Assembly: GCA_016713325.1 (NCBI GenBank)
Contig: JADJPJ010000087.1
Coordinates: forward strand, 806,001 to 870,000
Direction: 5' to 3'
Source of the DNA: Candidatus Flexifilum affinis
Lineage (GTDB): Bacteria > Chloroflexota > Anaerolineae > Aggregatilineales > Phototrophicaceae
DNA length: 64,000 nucleotides
Translations under genes and position numbers: made by a program
Shown: piece by piece, positions 48,669 through 58,806 of the stretch
Layout: every line of letters starts with the position of its first letter
Position numbering within the stretch: position 1 is the stretch's first letter
Notes under the pieces: generated by a model
What the model was told of the DNA's origin: nothing
What the model saw: the letters and a program-made list of their open reading frames with translations, nothing else
The model's database searches: none

Positions 48669-49295
48669 ATGGCATCCAGTATTCCGGATATTGTCATCAG
48701 CCGCCTCCCAGTCTATCTGCGCGCACTGGAACGGTTGGCGCAGGAAGGGCACGAGGTCACGTCGTCCCTGGAACTCGGCAAGCGATTGGGGATTAGCTCC
48801 GCGCAGATACGCAAGGATCTCTCCCATTTCGGCGGGTTTGGCAAGCAGGGCACTGGCTATCGGATTGCCTTCCTGACCGAACAGCTTCGACAGGTCCTGA
48901 AGATCGAACGCGAATGGGAAGTTGCGCTCGTTGGCGCCGGCGATCTGGGGAATGCGATCGCCCACTATAAGGGCTTTGCCAACCGCGGCTTCCACATTGT
49001 CTACATCTTCGACAATGACCCCGACAAGATTGGCAAGCAGATCAACGGCTTCTCAATCCTGCCGATCCAGGACATCCCTGACGTCATCCCTGAACGCGGC
49101 ATCCGCATCGCCATGATCGCCGTGCCGGCCGAAGCCGCGCAGCATGTCGCGGATATGCTGATCGCTTCGGGCGTCAAGGCCATTCTGAACTACGCACCGA
49201 TCAATCTCAAGACGCCACCCGATGTCCACGTCCAGTACATCGACCCCGTGATCCATCTGCAGCGGATGACGTTCTACCTGAACTACAGTCCCTGA
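48669..49295 (+). CDS. rex: Redox-sensing transcriptional repressor Rex
   Basis: Senses the NADH/NAD+ ratio and represses fermentation and respiratory genes. The 208-residue protein has the N-terminal winged helix (SSAQIRKDLSHFGGFGKQGTGY) and a Rossmann domain with VALVGAGDLGNAI near 92, then FDNDPDKIG. The start MASSIPDIVISRLP at 48669 fits the family; an in-frame ATG at 48609 would add 20 residues. Its end overlaps the convergent mreB by 13 bases. Confidence 0.95.
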   Translation: MASSIPDIVISRLPVYLRALERLAQEGHEVTSSLELGKRLGISSAQIRKDLSHFGGFGKQGTGYRIAFLTEQLRQVLKIEREWEVALVGAGDLGNAIAHYKGFANRGFHIVYIFDNDPDKIGKQINGFSILPIQDIPDVIPERGIRIAMIAVPAEAAQHVADMLIASGVKAILNYAPINLKTPPDVHVQYIDPVIHLQRMTFYLNYSP

Positions 49296-50293
49296 GCAAT
49301 TCGCCGCAGAATGGCGGGATCGTTCAAAGCCCGCCCTGCCCCGACCGCACAGGCAATCGTCGCGTTATCGGCCCGATACACCGGCACACCCGTCTCCCGC
49401 GTGAGAAACTGATCGAGACCCCGCAGCATTGATCCGCCGCCAGTCAGGATGATGCCGCGGTCGATGATGTCGGAGGCCAGTTCCGGCGGCGTGTGCCCCA
49501 GAACCGCGCGCACCACGCTGGCAACTTCCTTGAGCGGTTCCTCGATGGCTTCTATGATTTCCCCCGTGGTGATGGTGATGGTGCGCGGCAAGCCGCTCAC
49601 GTTGTCGCGCCCCTGAAGCTCCATCGACATTTCCTCCGGCAGCGGTGAGGCCGATCCGACCTGAATCTTGACAGATTCTGCGGTCGGCTGGCCGATGGTC
49701 AGGTTGTACTTGCGGCGCACGTAGCTGATGATCGCATCGTCGAAGCGCAGGCCGCCGATGCGTCCACTCTCAGCGCGCACGATGTTGTTCATGGTCAGCA
49801 CGGCGGCCTCGGTGATGCCACCGCCGATATTCACCACCATGTCCCCCGCCGGAGTGCCGACCGGCAGCCCAGCGCCGATCGCTGCCGCCAGCGGTTCCCA
49901 GATCAGAAACGCTTCGCGCGCGCCGGCGGAGAGCGCTGCTTCGCGCACCGCGCGTTTCTCGACGCTGGTCACTCCATACGGAACAGAGATCGCGACCGTC
50001 GGCTTGAAGAGACGCACGCGTCCGGCGACCTTGCCGAAGAAGTAGCGCAGCATCGCCTCGGTAACTTCGTAGTCGGCGATCACGCCGTTCTGCAGCGGGC
50101 GGACGATCTGCACGTCTTCGTCGTCTACACGCCCAAGCATTTCCTTCGCCGGCTGCCCAATTTCGACGATGCGTTCATCCTCTACCGTGAGAGCGACGAG
50201 GGAGGGTTCGTTGAGGACGATCTGCTCATTCTCGTAAATGCGCACATTGACCGTGCCGAGGTCAACACCAAGTCGCTTATCCAAAATGCCCAT
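49283..50293 (-). CDS. mreB: Rod shape-determining protein MreB
   Basis: Actin-like filament protein that guides lateral wall synthesis. The 336 residues include phosphate-1 LGVDLGTVNVRIY, phosphate-2 VVNIGGGITEAAV and adenosine motif IILTGGGSMLRGL. The usual mreC and mreD do not follow. It is divergent from the second kinase gene. Confidence 0.93.
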   Translation of the reverse strand: MGILDKRLGVDLGTVNVRIYENEQIVLNEPSLVALTVEDERIVEIGQPAKEMLGRVDDEDVQIVRPLQNGVIADYEVTEAMLRYFFGKVAGRVRLFKPTVAISVPYGVTSVEKRAVREAALSAGAREAFLIWEPLAAAIGAGLPVGTPAGDMVVNIGGGITEAAVLTMNNIVRAESGRIGGLRFDDAIISYVRRKYNLTIGQPTAESVKIQVGSASPLPEEMSMELQGRDNVSGLPRTITITTGEIIEAIEEPLKEVASVVRAVLGHTPPELASDIIDRGIILTGGGSMLRGLDQFLTRETGVPVYRADNATIACAVGAGRALNDPAILRRIAQGL

Positions 50294-50340
50294 AGGGTTG
50301 TCCGGCGGGATGTCCGCCCATTTCCTCGCAAAACAGCGCG

Positions 50341-50349
50341 ATTATACCA
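50341..50349 (-). promoter_or_regulatory. Extended -10 promoter of mreB
   Basis: On the minus strand TGGTATAAT (50349-50341) is a perfect extended -10, about 48 bases before the ATG at 50293. Confidence 0.6.
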
Positions 50350-50459
50350 TGCCGCACCCTTCCAACAGTGCACGCCAGACAGCCGCCATGGGTACGATAG
50401 CCATCCTTGGAAGACCAGCTATGTCTGTCAATCGATTCGGCGCGCTTAGCTGTCCACGC

Positions 50460-50465
50460 TATAAT
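50460..50465 (+). promoter_or_regulatory. -10 element of the kinase/cohesin operon
   Basis: Consensus TATAAT about 40 bases before the kinase start; TTCGGC 18 bases upstream is a weak -35. It would drive 50507-56118 as one transcript. Confidence 0.5.
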
Positions 50466-50506
50466 CGCACAGTAGACAGGCAGACCCGCGGACAATGGGG
50501 GCGACG

Positions 50507-52743
50507 ATGGCGACGGACGATCTAACCGGGCGCGTACTGGGTGAATACAAGCTGGTCGAGATCATCGGCAGGGGCGGCATGGCGACCGTCTACAGAGCCT
50601 CTGACCGGGCCCTCAACCGCGAAGTCGCCGTCAAGGTCATGTCCTCCGCCCTCTCTCACCAGGAGAACTATGCTCAGCGCTTCACCCAGGAAGCCCGCAC
50701 CGCCGCCAGCCTGGAACACATTCACATCGTCCCCATCTATCGCTATGGCACGCAGGACAACATCACCTACATTGTCATGCGTCTGCTGACGGGCGGGTCG
50801 CTCGCTCAGCGCATCGCCCAGCGCGAACGGGCCAACCAACCTCTTCCGAGCCTTCGCGAAATCGCCGAGATGCTGAGGCAGGTCGCGAGTGCCCTTCAGT
50901 TTGGCCACGACCGCGGCATCATTCACCGCGATATCAAGTCAAGTAACATCATGTTCGACAACAACGGCTCGGCCATGGTGGTGGACTTCGGCATCGCCCG
51001 TCTGCAAGAGGCGACTGTCCACATGACGACATCCGGCGCGCAGATCGGCACGCCCGCCTACATGGCCCCGGAGCAGTGGCGCGGTGAAAACCCGACACCG
51101 CAGGTCGACCAGTATGCGCTGGCCATCGTAATCTTCAACGTGCTGAGCGGCAAGCTGCCCTTCGAGGCCAGCGCCACGCACACCATGATGTACAAGCACT
51201 TAAACGAACCGCCTCCACCAGTGCACACGTTGGCCATCAACGTGCCGGAGGGCATCAGCTATGTTTTGCAGCGCGCCCTCGCCAAAGATCCGGAGGAGCG
51301 TTACCCCACAATCACCAGCTTCGCCGGCGCCTTCCTCGACGTGGTCGCGCCGATGCACAGCACCAACACCGAATTCTTTACCTACAAGATTCGGCAGACT
51401 TCGCCGCCGGGCACGGGCACCGGGTCGCGACCGGGGTCCGGTTCAGGCGACGGATCCGGCGGCAGGCGCCAGACGGCGGGCGGCAGCGGCTCGCGCCATC
51501 CTTCCAGCCTGGCCAGGGGGAGGACGGCGCAGCGCGGCACGCTTCTGCCCTGGCTGATCGGCGGCGGCGCGGTGGCCATCATCGCCATCCTGGCATTCGC
51601 CCTGATCGCCCAGAACCAGAACAACAACGAGCCGCCCGGGCCGGCGACACAGGCGGTCGCCGCGGATGTCACTGGCACCAGTCCAGCACAGGAAAATAGT
51701 GGTTCCGTCATCATCATCACCCGCGCGCCGGTAAGCCAGGCCCAATTAACCGACGAGGTAGGCGCAGAAGTGACGGACGACGCCGGCATGACGGCCTTGG
51801 GCGCGGAGCCTACCGTGGAGTCTTCCGCGGAAACAGAGCCAACGGCAACGCGCCCGCCGACAGAGACCTCATCTCCGACCGAACCGCCGCCTACAATTAT
51901 TACGACTAGGGAAGCGACAGAGGGTTCTGCGGCGCTGCCTCTCGTCTCCGAGTCCAGCCCTTCCCCAGAGCCTAGGTCACGCCTACGAACACACCCACGA
52001 TTGAACCGACAGCCACACCCAGGCCATCCGATCTGGTGATCGTCTCAATGGACGGCGATCAGCAGCCACAGTTGGCTGTGGGAGCCGCCCAGGTACGGCT
52101 GCCCATCACCGCCACGGTTCGCAACGACGGCGCAAGCGACACCGGTTCATTTCGCTTCCAGTTCCGCCTGCGCCCCGACGATCTGATCTTCGCCCAGGGG
52201 CAGGCAGCCAGCCTGGCGCCCGGCGAGACGGTCACCTTGCAGGCGGACGTGCCGCTGCGCGAGCCGGGCGCCTATGTCGTGCAGCTTGAGGTCGATTTCA
52301 CCGAGGCAGTGGCAGAGTCGAGCGAGATGAATAACATCGAGTTCTTCAGCGTCACGCTGCAGGCGGAGCCGACCGACACCCCAACGCCGACCGACACATT
52401 CACACCCACTCCGCCGGCGACGGAGACCCCGATTCCGACCGATACGCCCCTACCTACGGCGACGTTCACCGATACCCCGCTGCCGCCCACCGCGACGCCC
52501 ATCCCGCCGACCGACACCCCTGTGCCTACAATGACGGCCACGCTCACACCCTGCCAGAGTGCCGATCTGAACGCCGATGGACAGGTCAACATCTTCGACG
52601 TCCGGCTCGTCGGCGGTGCGGTTGGCAGCCGCGATGTGGACGATCTGGCGCGCTTTGATTTCGACATGGACGGCGACATCGATATCTTCGACCTGCGGCG
52701 CGTATCGAGGCAGTACGGAGCGGACTGTAATGCGGTGGGCTGA
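50507..52743 (+). pseudogene. Membrane Ser/Thr kinase with extracytoplasmic CARDB-like and dockerin-like domains, one frameshift
   Basis: The kinase domain (about 12-270) is complete: GRGGMATVYRA, AVKVM, HRDIKSSNIM, DFGIAR and GTPAYMAPE. A membrane helix (about 345-367) and a Thr/Pro-rich linker follow. Near 51971-51976 the frame slips; one added base would give a linker continuing TPTNTPTIEPTATP. It then enters a CARDB-like beta-sandwich (about 511-620), a second Thr/Pro linker, and a last 60 residues with two calcium loops. These loops are DLNADGQVNIFD and DFDMDGDIDIFD, each matching the dockerin loop D-x-[ND]-x-D-G-x-[IV]-[ND]-x-x-D. The start at 50507 has GGGG six bases upstream. The break may be a sequencing error. 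Confidence 0.82.
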
Positions 52744-53716
52744 GCGGCAGAGGGCTGGGCATTCCCAATTACTCTCTGCACTTCTTCTGATCGCCATGGT
52801 CTTCGGCGTGGTGAGCATCCCGCGCGCCGTCGCTCAGGAAACCGCAGCCATCACAATTGAGCCGGTCGCTCTTGAAGTGGGACAGGAGGCGATCCTGGAA
52901 GTGCGCGCCAACTGCGGCCCGTTGCGCTGCGCCGTCTTCGAGGTTGAACTCATCCTGGATCCGTCCATCGCCGTAATTCAGCAGGTGCGGATGGGGAACT
53001 ATCTCGGCGCGGACACCTACGTGGTCATCGAACAGCTTGACCGTCGAAGCGGGACCCTGGCCTACGCGGCAACGGTGCTCGGCCCAACACCTGCCGACGG
53101 AGGCGATGTGCTGTTCGAACTTCTGATCCAGGCCAACGGAGCCGGCAGGACGAGCGTCGAGTTCGCTCACGTGGCCATTGGCGATTTAACCCCGTTCAAC
53201 ACAGATGTACGAAGTGGCACACTTCGCGTGACCGCCCCCACGCCGACGCCAGAGCCGACGCGCGACCTGCGACCGGCGGTCGCCAATCCCTCGCCGGTGG
53301 TGGACGCGTTCAATCCGGGATCGATCAACCGTGCCATCGCCTACGAGAGCGTCTGGGCAGATCTCGAGTTCCAGGACATCAAGGAGCCTGGGCTCGTTGA
53401 GTACAGCATCGACGTGAGCGCCCGTCAGCGCTACCGCTGGGTCTTCGTCTGGTGCGGGGATGATCAGAGGCATCTGGAGTCGATGCTCGACGTCATGTCG
53501 GTGGGGTTCTTTGTCGACAACACGCCTGTTGAGGATTTGCACGAATACTCCACCGAGGCGCGCTGCCGCGGATGGGTCACGATCCTCACCGACTGGCAGC
53601 CTGATGAGACGGCCGTACTGGAGATCCGCTACCGGCTGGAATCGTCCGTGACGACCGAAGACGGTACTTATCGGGCCGGGTCATATGTGCAGCGCATCTA
53701 CGCCCAAGCACGCTGA
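52730..53716 (+). CDS. Secreted protein with N-terminal cohesin-like module (paralogue 1)
   Basis: A 328-residue exported protein; signal peptide ending RAVAQ. Residues about 38-165 look like a cohesin jelly-roll: TIEPVALEVGQEAILEV, FEVELILDPSIAVIQQVRMGNYLG and GGDVLFELLIQANG. They contain the shared CGPLRC motif. A Thr/Pro linker leads to a C-terminal domain of about 140 residues with Trp and two Cys (VFVWCGDDQ, EARCRGW) that I do not recognise. The ATG at 52730 overlaps the kinase stop by 14 bases. Cohesin assignment is by pattern, not by search. Confidence 0.7.
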   Translation: MRWAERQRAGHSQLLSALLLIAMVFGVVSIPRAVAQETAAITIEPVALEVGQEAILEVRANCGPLRCAVFEVELILDPSIAVIQQVRMGNYLGADTYVVIEQLDRRSGTLAYAATVLGPTPADGGDVLFELLIQANGAGRTSVEFAHVAIGDLTPFNTDVRSGTLRVTAPTPTPEPTRDLRPAVANPSPVVDAFNPGSINRAIAYESVWADLEFQDIKEPGLVEYSIDVSARQRYRWVFVWCGDDQRHLESMLDVMSVGFFVDNTPVEDLHEYSTEARCRGWVTILTDWQPDETAVLEIRYRLESSVTTEDGTYRAGSYVQRIYAQAR

Positions 53717-53752
53717 AATTCGGAGACTTTTGCTGAGAAACGAGATGAAGTG

Positions 53753-55009
53753 ATGGCGCATGGACGTTCAGCGAGAGATGGGTTTCAAGCCGCTCTCCCT
53801 CTTCTGGTAAGCCGGTCGTGGCTCGGCACTCTCGTCTTGTCGCTTCTTCTGCTGAGCACAGGAACGCTCTCCGCCCAGGATACGGCCCAGATCGAGTTGG
53901 ACTCGCTGGCGCTCTCCGTGGGTGAGACGGCAGAGCTCGCAATTCGTGTCGACTGCGGCCAATCGGCCTGCACGGCGTTCGAAGTCGAACTCGCAGTCGA
54001 TAGACCGAGGATCGTGCGTCTGGACGACGTTGCCCTCGGCGGCTATCTGGGCGACGGCGCCCAGGAATTCAGCAAAGTGGTGGACTCCGCCGCCGGCACT
54101 CTGTTCTTTGCTGCCGCCGCCATCGGCCAGGCGGGAGAACCGGACGATAACGTGCTCTTCACGCTGACAGTCACCGCGCTCCAACAGGGTACGGCGACCA
54201 TCCGCGTCGTCGACATCCAGATCGGCGACCTGGAGCCGCTGCCCACACAGGTGATCGGCGGCATCGTGCAGGTCCGCCAGGTACGCGCCACGTCGACACC
54301 GCGACCCACACCGACGCAGCAGCCCACGCCAGAGCCGACGCGCGTGGTCGACTGCCTGGGGACGCTCCCCAGCCGGCTTGAGCCGGGGGACTGGGCGCAG
54401 GTGACACCCGGCGATCCGAACACCCTGCGGGCGCGGCCGGACATCGACTCCAATCGAGTCGGGCGCATCCCCGCCGAGGGCGAATTCCTGGTGCTGGAGG
54501 GACCGGAATGTGCCGACGGTTATGCCTGGTATCGGGTGAACTACGCTGGCGCCGTTGGCTGGACGGCTGAGGGCGACCGGAGCGGCTACTGGTTGGTCGA
54601 GATCCAGAAGACCGGAACGGCCAATACGATCCGCGCCCGGTCCAATGCTGCCTATCAGGGCTTCGAAGGCGGCACGATGGTCTGGCTGGAGTTGAACGAC
54701 CAGATCTACGTGCTCCGGAACAACGGTGACTATGAAGTGTTCGGCGATTACTTCCAGGAAGGTCAGGTCGAGGCGGCCGGCAACTACGATCCACCGGCCC
54801 TCCGCTTTGTGCCAGTCCGCGGCTTTGGCATTGTCTGGCATAACCGGGCCGATGTGCGGGCCGCCCTGAGCTGGGGTCTGCACGCCGAGGTCGGCTACCA
54901 GACCGGCGTCGAGTATTCCCTGCGCGATGGCTGGGTCACCTTCGGCGGTCCCGACGGCCAGACGTTCGTGCTTAGTGAGAGTGGAAGATGGCAGTTTACA
55001 TCCGGTTAG
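53753..55009 (+). CDS. Secreted protein with cohesin-like and SH3-like modules (paralogue 2)
   Basis: A 418-residue exported protein (ATG at 53753, signal ending TLSAQ). Its cohesin-like module (about 45-175) has LDSLALSVGETAELAI, CGQSAC and DDNVLFTLTVTALQQG. A Thr/Pro linker follows. A bacterial SH3-type domain (about 215-285) contains NTLRARPDIDSNRVGRIPAEG and ADGYAWYRVNYAGAVGWT. The last 130 residues repeat a related SH3-like pattern (NTIRARSNAAYQG). SH3 domains of this kind often bind peptidoglycan. It follows paralogue 1 by 36 bases. Confidence 0.72.
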   Translation: MAHGRSARDGFQAALPLLVSRSWLGTLVLSLLLLSTGTLSAQDTAQIELDSLALSVGETAELAIRVDCGQSACTAFEVELAVDRPRIVRLDDVALGGYLGDGAQEFSKVVDSAAGTLFFAAAAIGQAGEPDDNVLFTLTVTALQQGTATIRVVDIQIGDLEPLPTQVIGGIVQVRQVRATSTPRPTPTQQPTPEPTRVVDCLGTLPSRLEPGDWAQVTPGDPNTLRARPDIDSNRVGRIPAEGEFLVLEGPECADGYAWYRVNYAGAVGWTAEGDRSGYWLVEIQKTGTANTIRARSNAAYQGFEGGTMVWLELNDQIYVLRNNGDYEVFGDYFQEGQVEAAGNYDPPALRFVPVRGFGIVWHNRADVRAALSWGLHAEVGYQTGVEYSLRDGWVTFGGPDGQTFVLSESGRWQFTSG

Positions 55010-56118
55010 CGACCTGTGTGGCGGCGGTGGCGGCGTGCCTGCTGCTTGGATTATCGACAGGGGTGGCGCAGTCGCTGGCCACCATTACCTTTGACCGCCC
55101 TACCCTTCAGAGCGGCGAGACCGGCGAGGTCGAAGTCCGCCTCGACTGCGGCGATGCGCAATGCAGCCTCTTCGCCATCGCCCTGGCCTTCGATCCCGGT
55201 CAGTTCAGTGTGGACTCGGTCAGACTCGGCATCTATCTGGGTCAGCAGGCTTCCGGCACGGTCTTCATCATCGACAACAGTGTCGACAACCAGGCCGGCC
55301 AGGTGACACTCTCCGCTGCGGCGCTCGGCATGCCGCCGCCGCCCGCCGACGATCTGCTCTTCACGATGACCGTGACATCGCTGGTCGACGGGCCTGTGAA
55401 CTTCGAGGTGACATCGTTGGAACTGGGTGATCTGGCGGCGAACCCGGTCATCGCGATGGTCCGCATCATCGACGAAGAACCGGTCTCCGGCAGCCCGACG
55501 ATCACCGTGACGCCGCGAATCATCGTCGTGACGGCCACTCCTCAGCCCACCCAACCCGTCACGGTCGTCACCGCTACGCCGAGCGGTCCGCTGGCCATCA
55601 CCTACGCGCGGGTGTTCACACAGTACGGCGACACATTGAACTTACGCGCGAACCCGTCCACCTCAGCCGATGCAATGGAGGAACTCCCCTTTGGCGCGGT
55701 CGTCAGCGTGTTGAGCGGCCCAGTCTCGGGCGAGGGCTATGTCTGGTGGCAGGTGCTCTCGCCGACAGGGCAGATCGGCTGGTCGGTCGAGAGCGCCGAT
55801 AACGTGCAGACTCTGCTATTCTCCAGCGCCCTGACGCCTGCGTCGGTCGTGGGGTACGCAAATGTCGGCGCGCCGCCGCGCTATACTTTTGGTCAGACCG
55901 TTACCGTCGCAGCCGCGGCCGACGTCTGGACTCGGCCCGCGCCAGCCTATGGGCGCGTGCGCTGGACAGCATCGTCTGCGACCAACATGAACATCCGTGG
56001 GGTGCCATTCGGCGGCTACCTGAGCAACGGCACGCCGGTCTGGTGGTACTTCGTCCGCATCCCCGGCCGCCCCGATCTCGACGGGTGGGTCGCCGAGCAC
56101 CAGATTATCAGCAGGTAA
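54988..56118 (+). CDS. Secreted protein with cohesin-like and SH3-like modules (paralogue 3)
   Basis: A 376-residue exported protein with signal ending STGVAQ. The cohesin-like module (about 30-160) shows ITFDRPTLQSGETGEVEV, CGDAQC, FAIALAFDPGQFSVDSVRLG and ADDLLFTMTVTSLVDG. It is the clearest cohesin of the three. Two SH3-like domains follow: NLRANPSTSADAMEELPFG with VWWQVLSPTGQIGWS, then MNIRGVPFGGYLSNGTPVWW. Its ATG overlaps the stop of paralogue 2 by 22 bases, so the genes are coupled. Confidence 0.75.
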   Translation: MAVYIRLATCVAAVAACLLLGLSTGVAQSLATITFDRPTLQSGETGEVEVRLDCGDAQCSLFAIALAFDPGQFSVDSVRLGIYLGQQASGTVFIIDNSVDNQAGQVTLSAAALGMPPPPADDLLFTMTVTSLVDGPVNFEVTSLELGDLAANPVIAMVRIIDEEPVSGSPTITVTPRIIVVTATPQPTQPVTVVTATPSGPLAITYARVFTQYGDTLNLRANPSTSADAMEELPFGAVVSVLSGPVSGEGYVWWQVLSPTGQIGWSVESADNVQTLLFSSALTPASVVGYANVGAPPRYTFGQTVTVAAAADVWTRPAPAYGRVRWTASSATNMNIRGVPFGGYLSNGTPVWWYFVRIPGRPDLDGWVAEHQIISR

Positions 56119-56172
56119 AGAGCAAGAGCGTTCCGCACGAACACTATGATGTAGTCAGGTAAACAGGGTACT

Positions 56173-56763
56173 TCAGAACAGCCTGTTCTGCTGCGGCGGT
56201 TCCTCGAAGACCGCCGGATCGACTGCTTCGGCGCTACCGTCTCGAAGGAGGTGCCAAACCTCGACAAAGGCATCCACGACCCGCACAGTCGGATCAACCA
56301 GCGATCGAGCGATCAGATGGTGACGGTGGCAGCTCAGAGGGTCGCCCTCGCTGCACATCACCGTCACGCGCTGGCCTTTCGGTTCCAGCTCGCGCGCAAT
56401 TTCGACCAACCGTGCGACGCCGCGCCGGTAAGGATCACGCTGCATCATCTCCAGGTAATCGACGCGCTTCAAATACAGTTCGCGCGGCAGAACCGCGTCG
56501 GGAGTCTGCCCATCCTTATACAGATCGGGGTCCTCGGGCCGCCCGCCGAGCACCTGCCCGGCGTAGCGATAGTCGATTCCTGCCTCCTTACAGCCCACTT
56601 CAAGGGTGGCTTTGTTGAAATGCGGCACCCAGCGGCTGTACGGCGCACTGCGTACGTCGAGCAGCACGGCAATTCGATGCTGGCGCAGCAGTGCGACGAA
56701 TTCGGACAGAGTATGATCGCTGTGCCCAATCGTATAGATCTGAAGCGGCGCCGTAGTCGACAT
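56173..56763 (-). CDS. DUF488-family protein
   Basis: A 196-residue cytoplasmic protein of the DUF488 family: IYTIGHSDHTLSEFVALL at the start, VLLDVRSAPYSRW, and the conserved MCSEGDPLSCHRHHLI with two cysteines near 140. The cellular role is unknown; the Cys/His cluster suggests metal or nucleic-acid binding. Confidence 0.85.
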   Translation of the reverse strand: MSTTAPLQIYTIGHSDHTLSEFVALLRQHRIAVLLDVRSAPYSRWVPHFNKATLEVGCKEAGIDYRYAGQVLGGRPEDPDLYKDGQTPDAVLPRELYLKRVDYLEMMQRDPYRRGVARLVEIARELEPKGQRVTVMCSEGDPLSCHRHHLIARSLVDPTVRVVDAFVEVWHLLRDGSAEAVDPAVFEEPPQQNRLF

Positions 56764-56785
56764 AGAACTCCACCTCTTCAAATGA

Positions 56786-56823
56786 AATGCGCCCGCACAG
56801 ATCAGCTCTGCACCGGGCGCATT
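56786..56823 (-). terminator. Hairpin terminator of the F1-ATPase operon
   Basis: AATGCGCCCG (56786-56795) and CGGGCGCATT (56814-56823) form a perfect ten-base stem 31 bases after the atpC stop. The following minus-strand bases (TCATTTG) are only mildly T-rich. Confidence 0.65.
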
Positions 56824-56853
56824 GTTCACGCATTGTAGGGTCGGGCTAACCGG

Positions 56854-57306
56854 CTACTTGCCCTCTTCTTCATCCACAATGCGCAGGATAGACGATCCTG
56901 TTCCGCGCACCTTACGGCTGAGCCGGAGAGCCAGCTCGGCGCGGCGCAGGGTGAGCTGGGCCTCGCGATTCTCCTCTGCGGGGACGCCTTCGCGCATCAT
57001 TTTTTCGGCACTGGACCGCGCCGCTTCCATCGCCGACTCATCAATGTCGAATGACGACTCGGCGAGATCGGCCAGCACGACCACCTTGTCCGGGCGCACG
57101 TCGACCACGCCGCCATAGATGGCAAAGCGTTCTTCGGCACGTCCCTTGCGAATCACCAGTTCGCCATAGCCAAGTGTCGTCAGCACCGGCGCGTGGTGGG
57201 GCAAAACACCCATCGTCCCTTCCGTGGCCGGGATGATGACCATATCGGCTTCTGCCTCGCTGAAGACGACCTTTTCCTGTGTCACAATGTCTACTGCAAT
57301 CGGCAT
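56854..57306 (-). CDS. atpC: ATP synthase epsilon subunit
   Basis: F1 epsilon, 150 residues: an N-terminal beta-sandwich with GTMGVLPHHAPVLTTLGYGEL and a C-terminal two-helix region (about 90-140). It couples rotation and inhibits ATP hydrolysis. GGAG six bases upstream selects the ATG at 57306. Last gene of the atpA-atpG-atpD-atpC order. Confidence 0.92.
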   Translation of the reverse strand: MPIAVDIVTQEKVVFSEAEADMVIIPATEGTMGVLPHHAPVLTTLGYGELVIRKGRAEERFAIYGGVVDVRPDKVVVLADLAESSFDIDESAMEAARSSAEKMMREGVPAEENREAQLTLRRAELALRLSRKVRGTGSSILRIVDEEEGK

Positions 57307-57372
57307 CGCGTTCTCCATTCCGCCGCCCCACCGCCCATAGACGGTGGGGTCAGCACAGCCGGGTCGAGCCGG

Positions 57373-58806
<1,434 letters not shown>

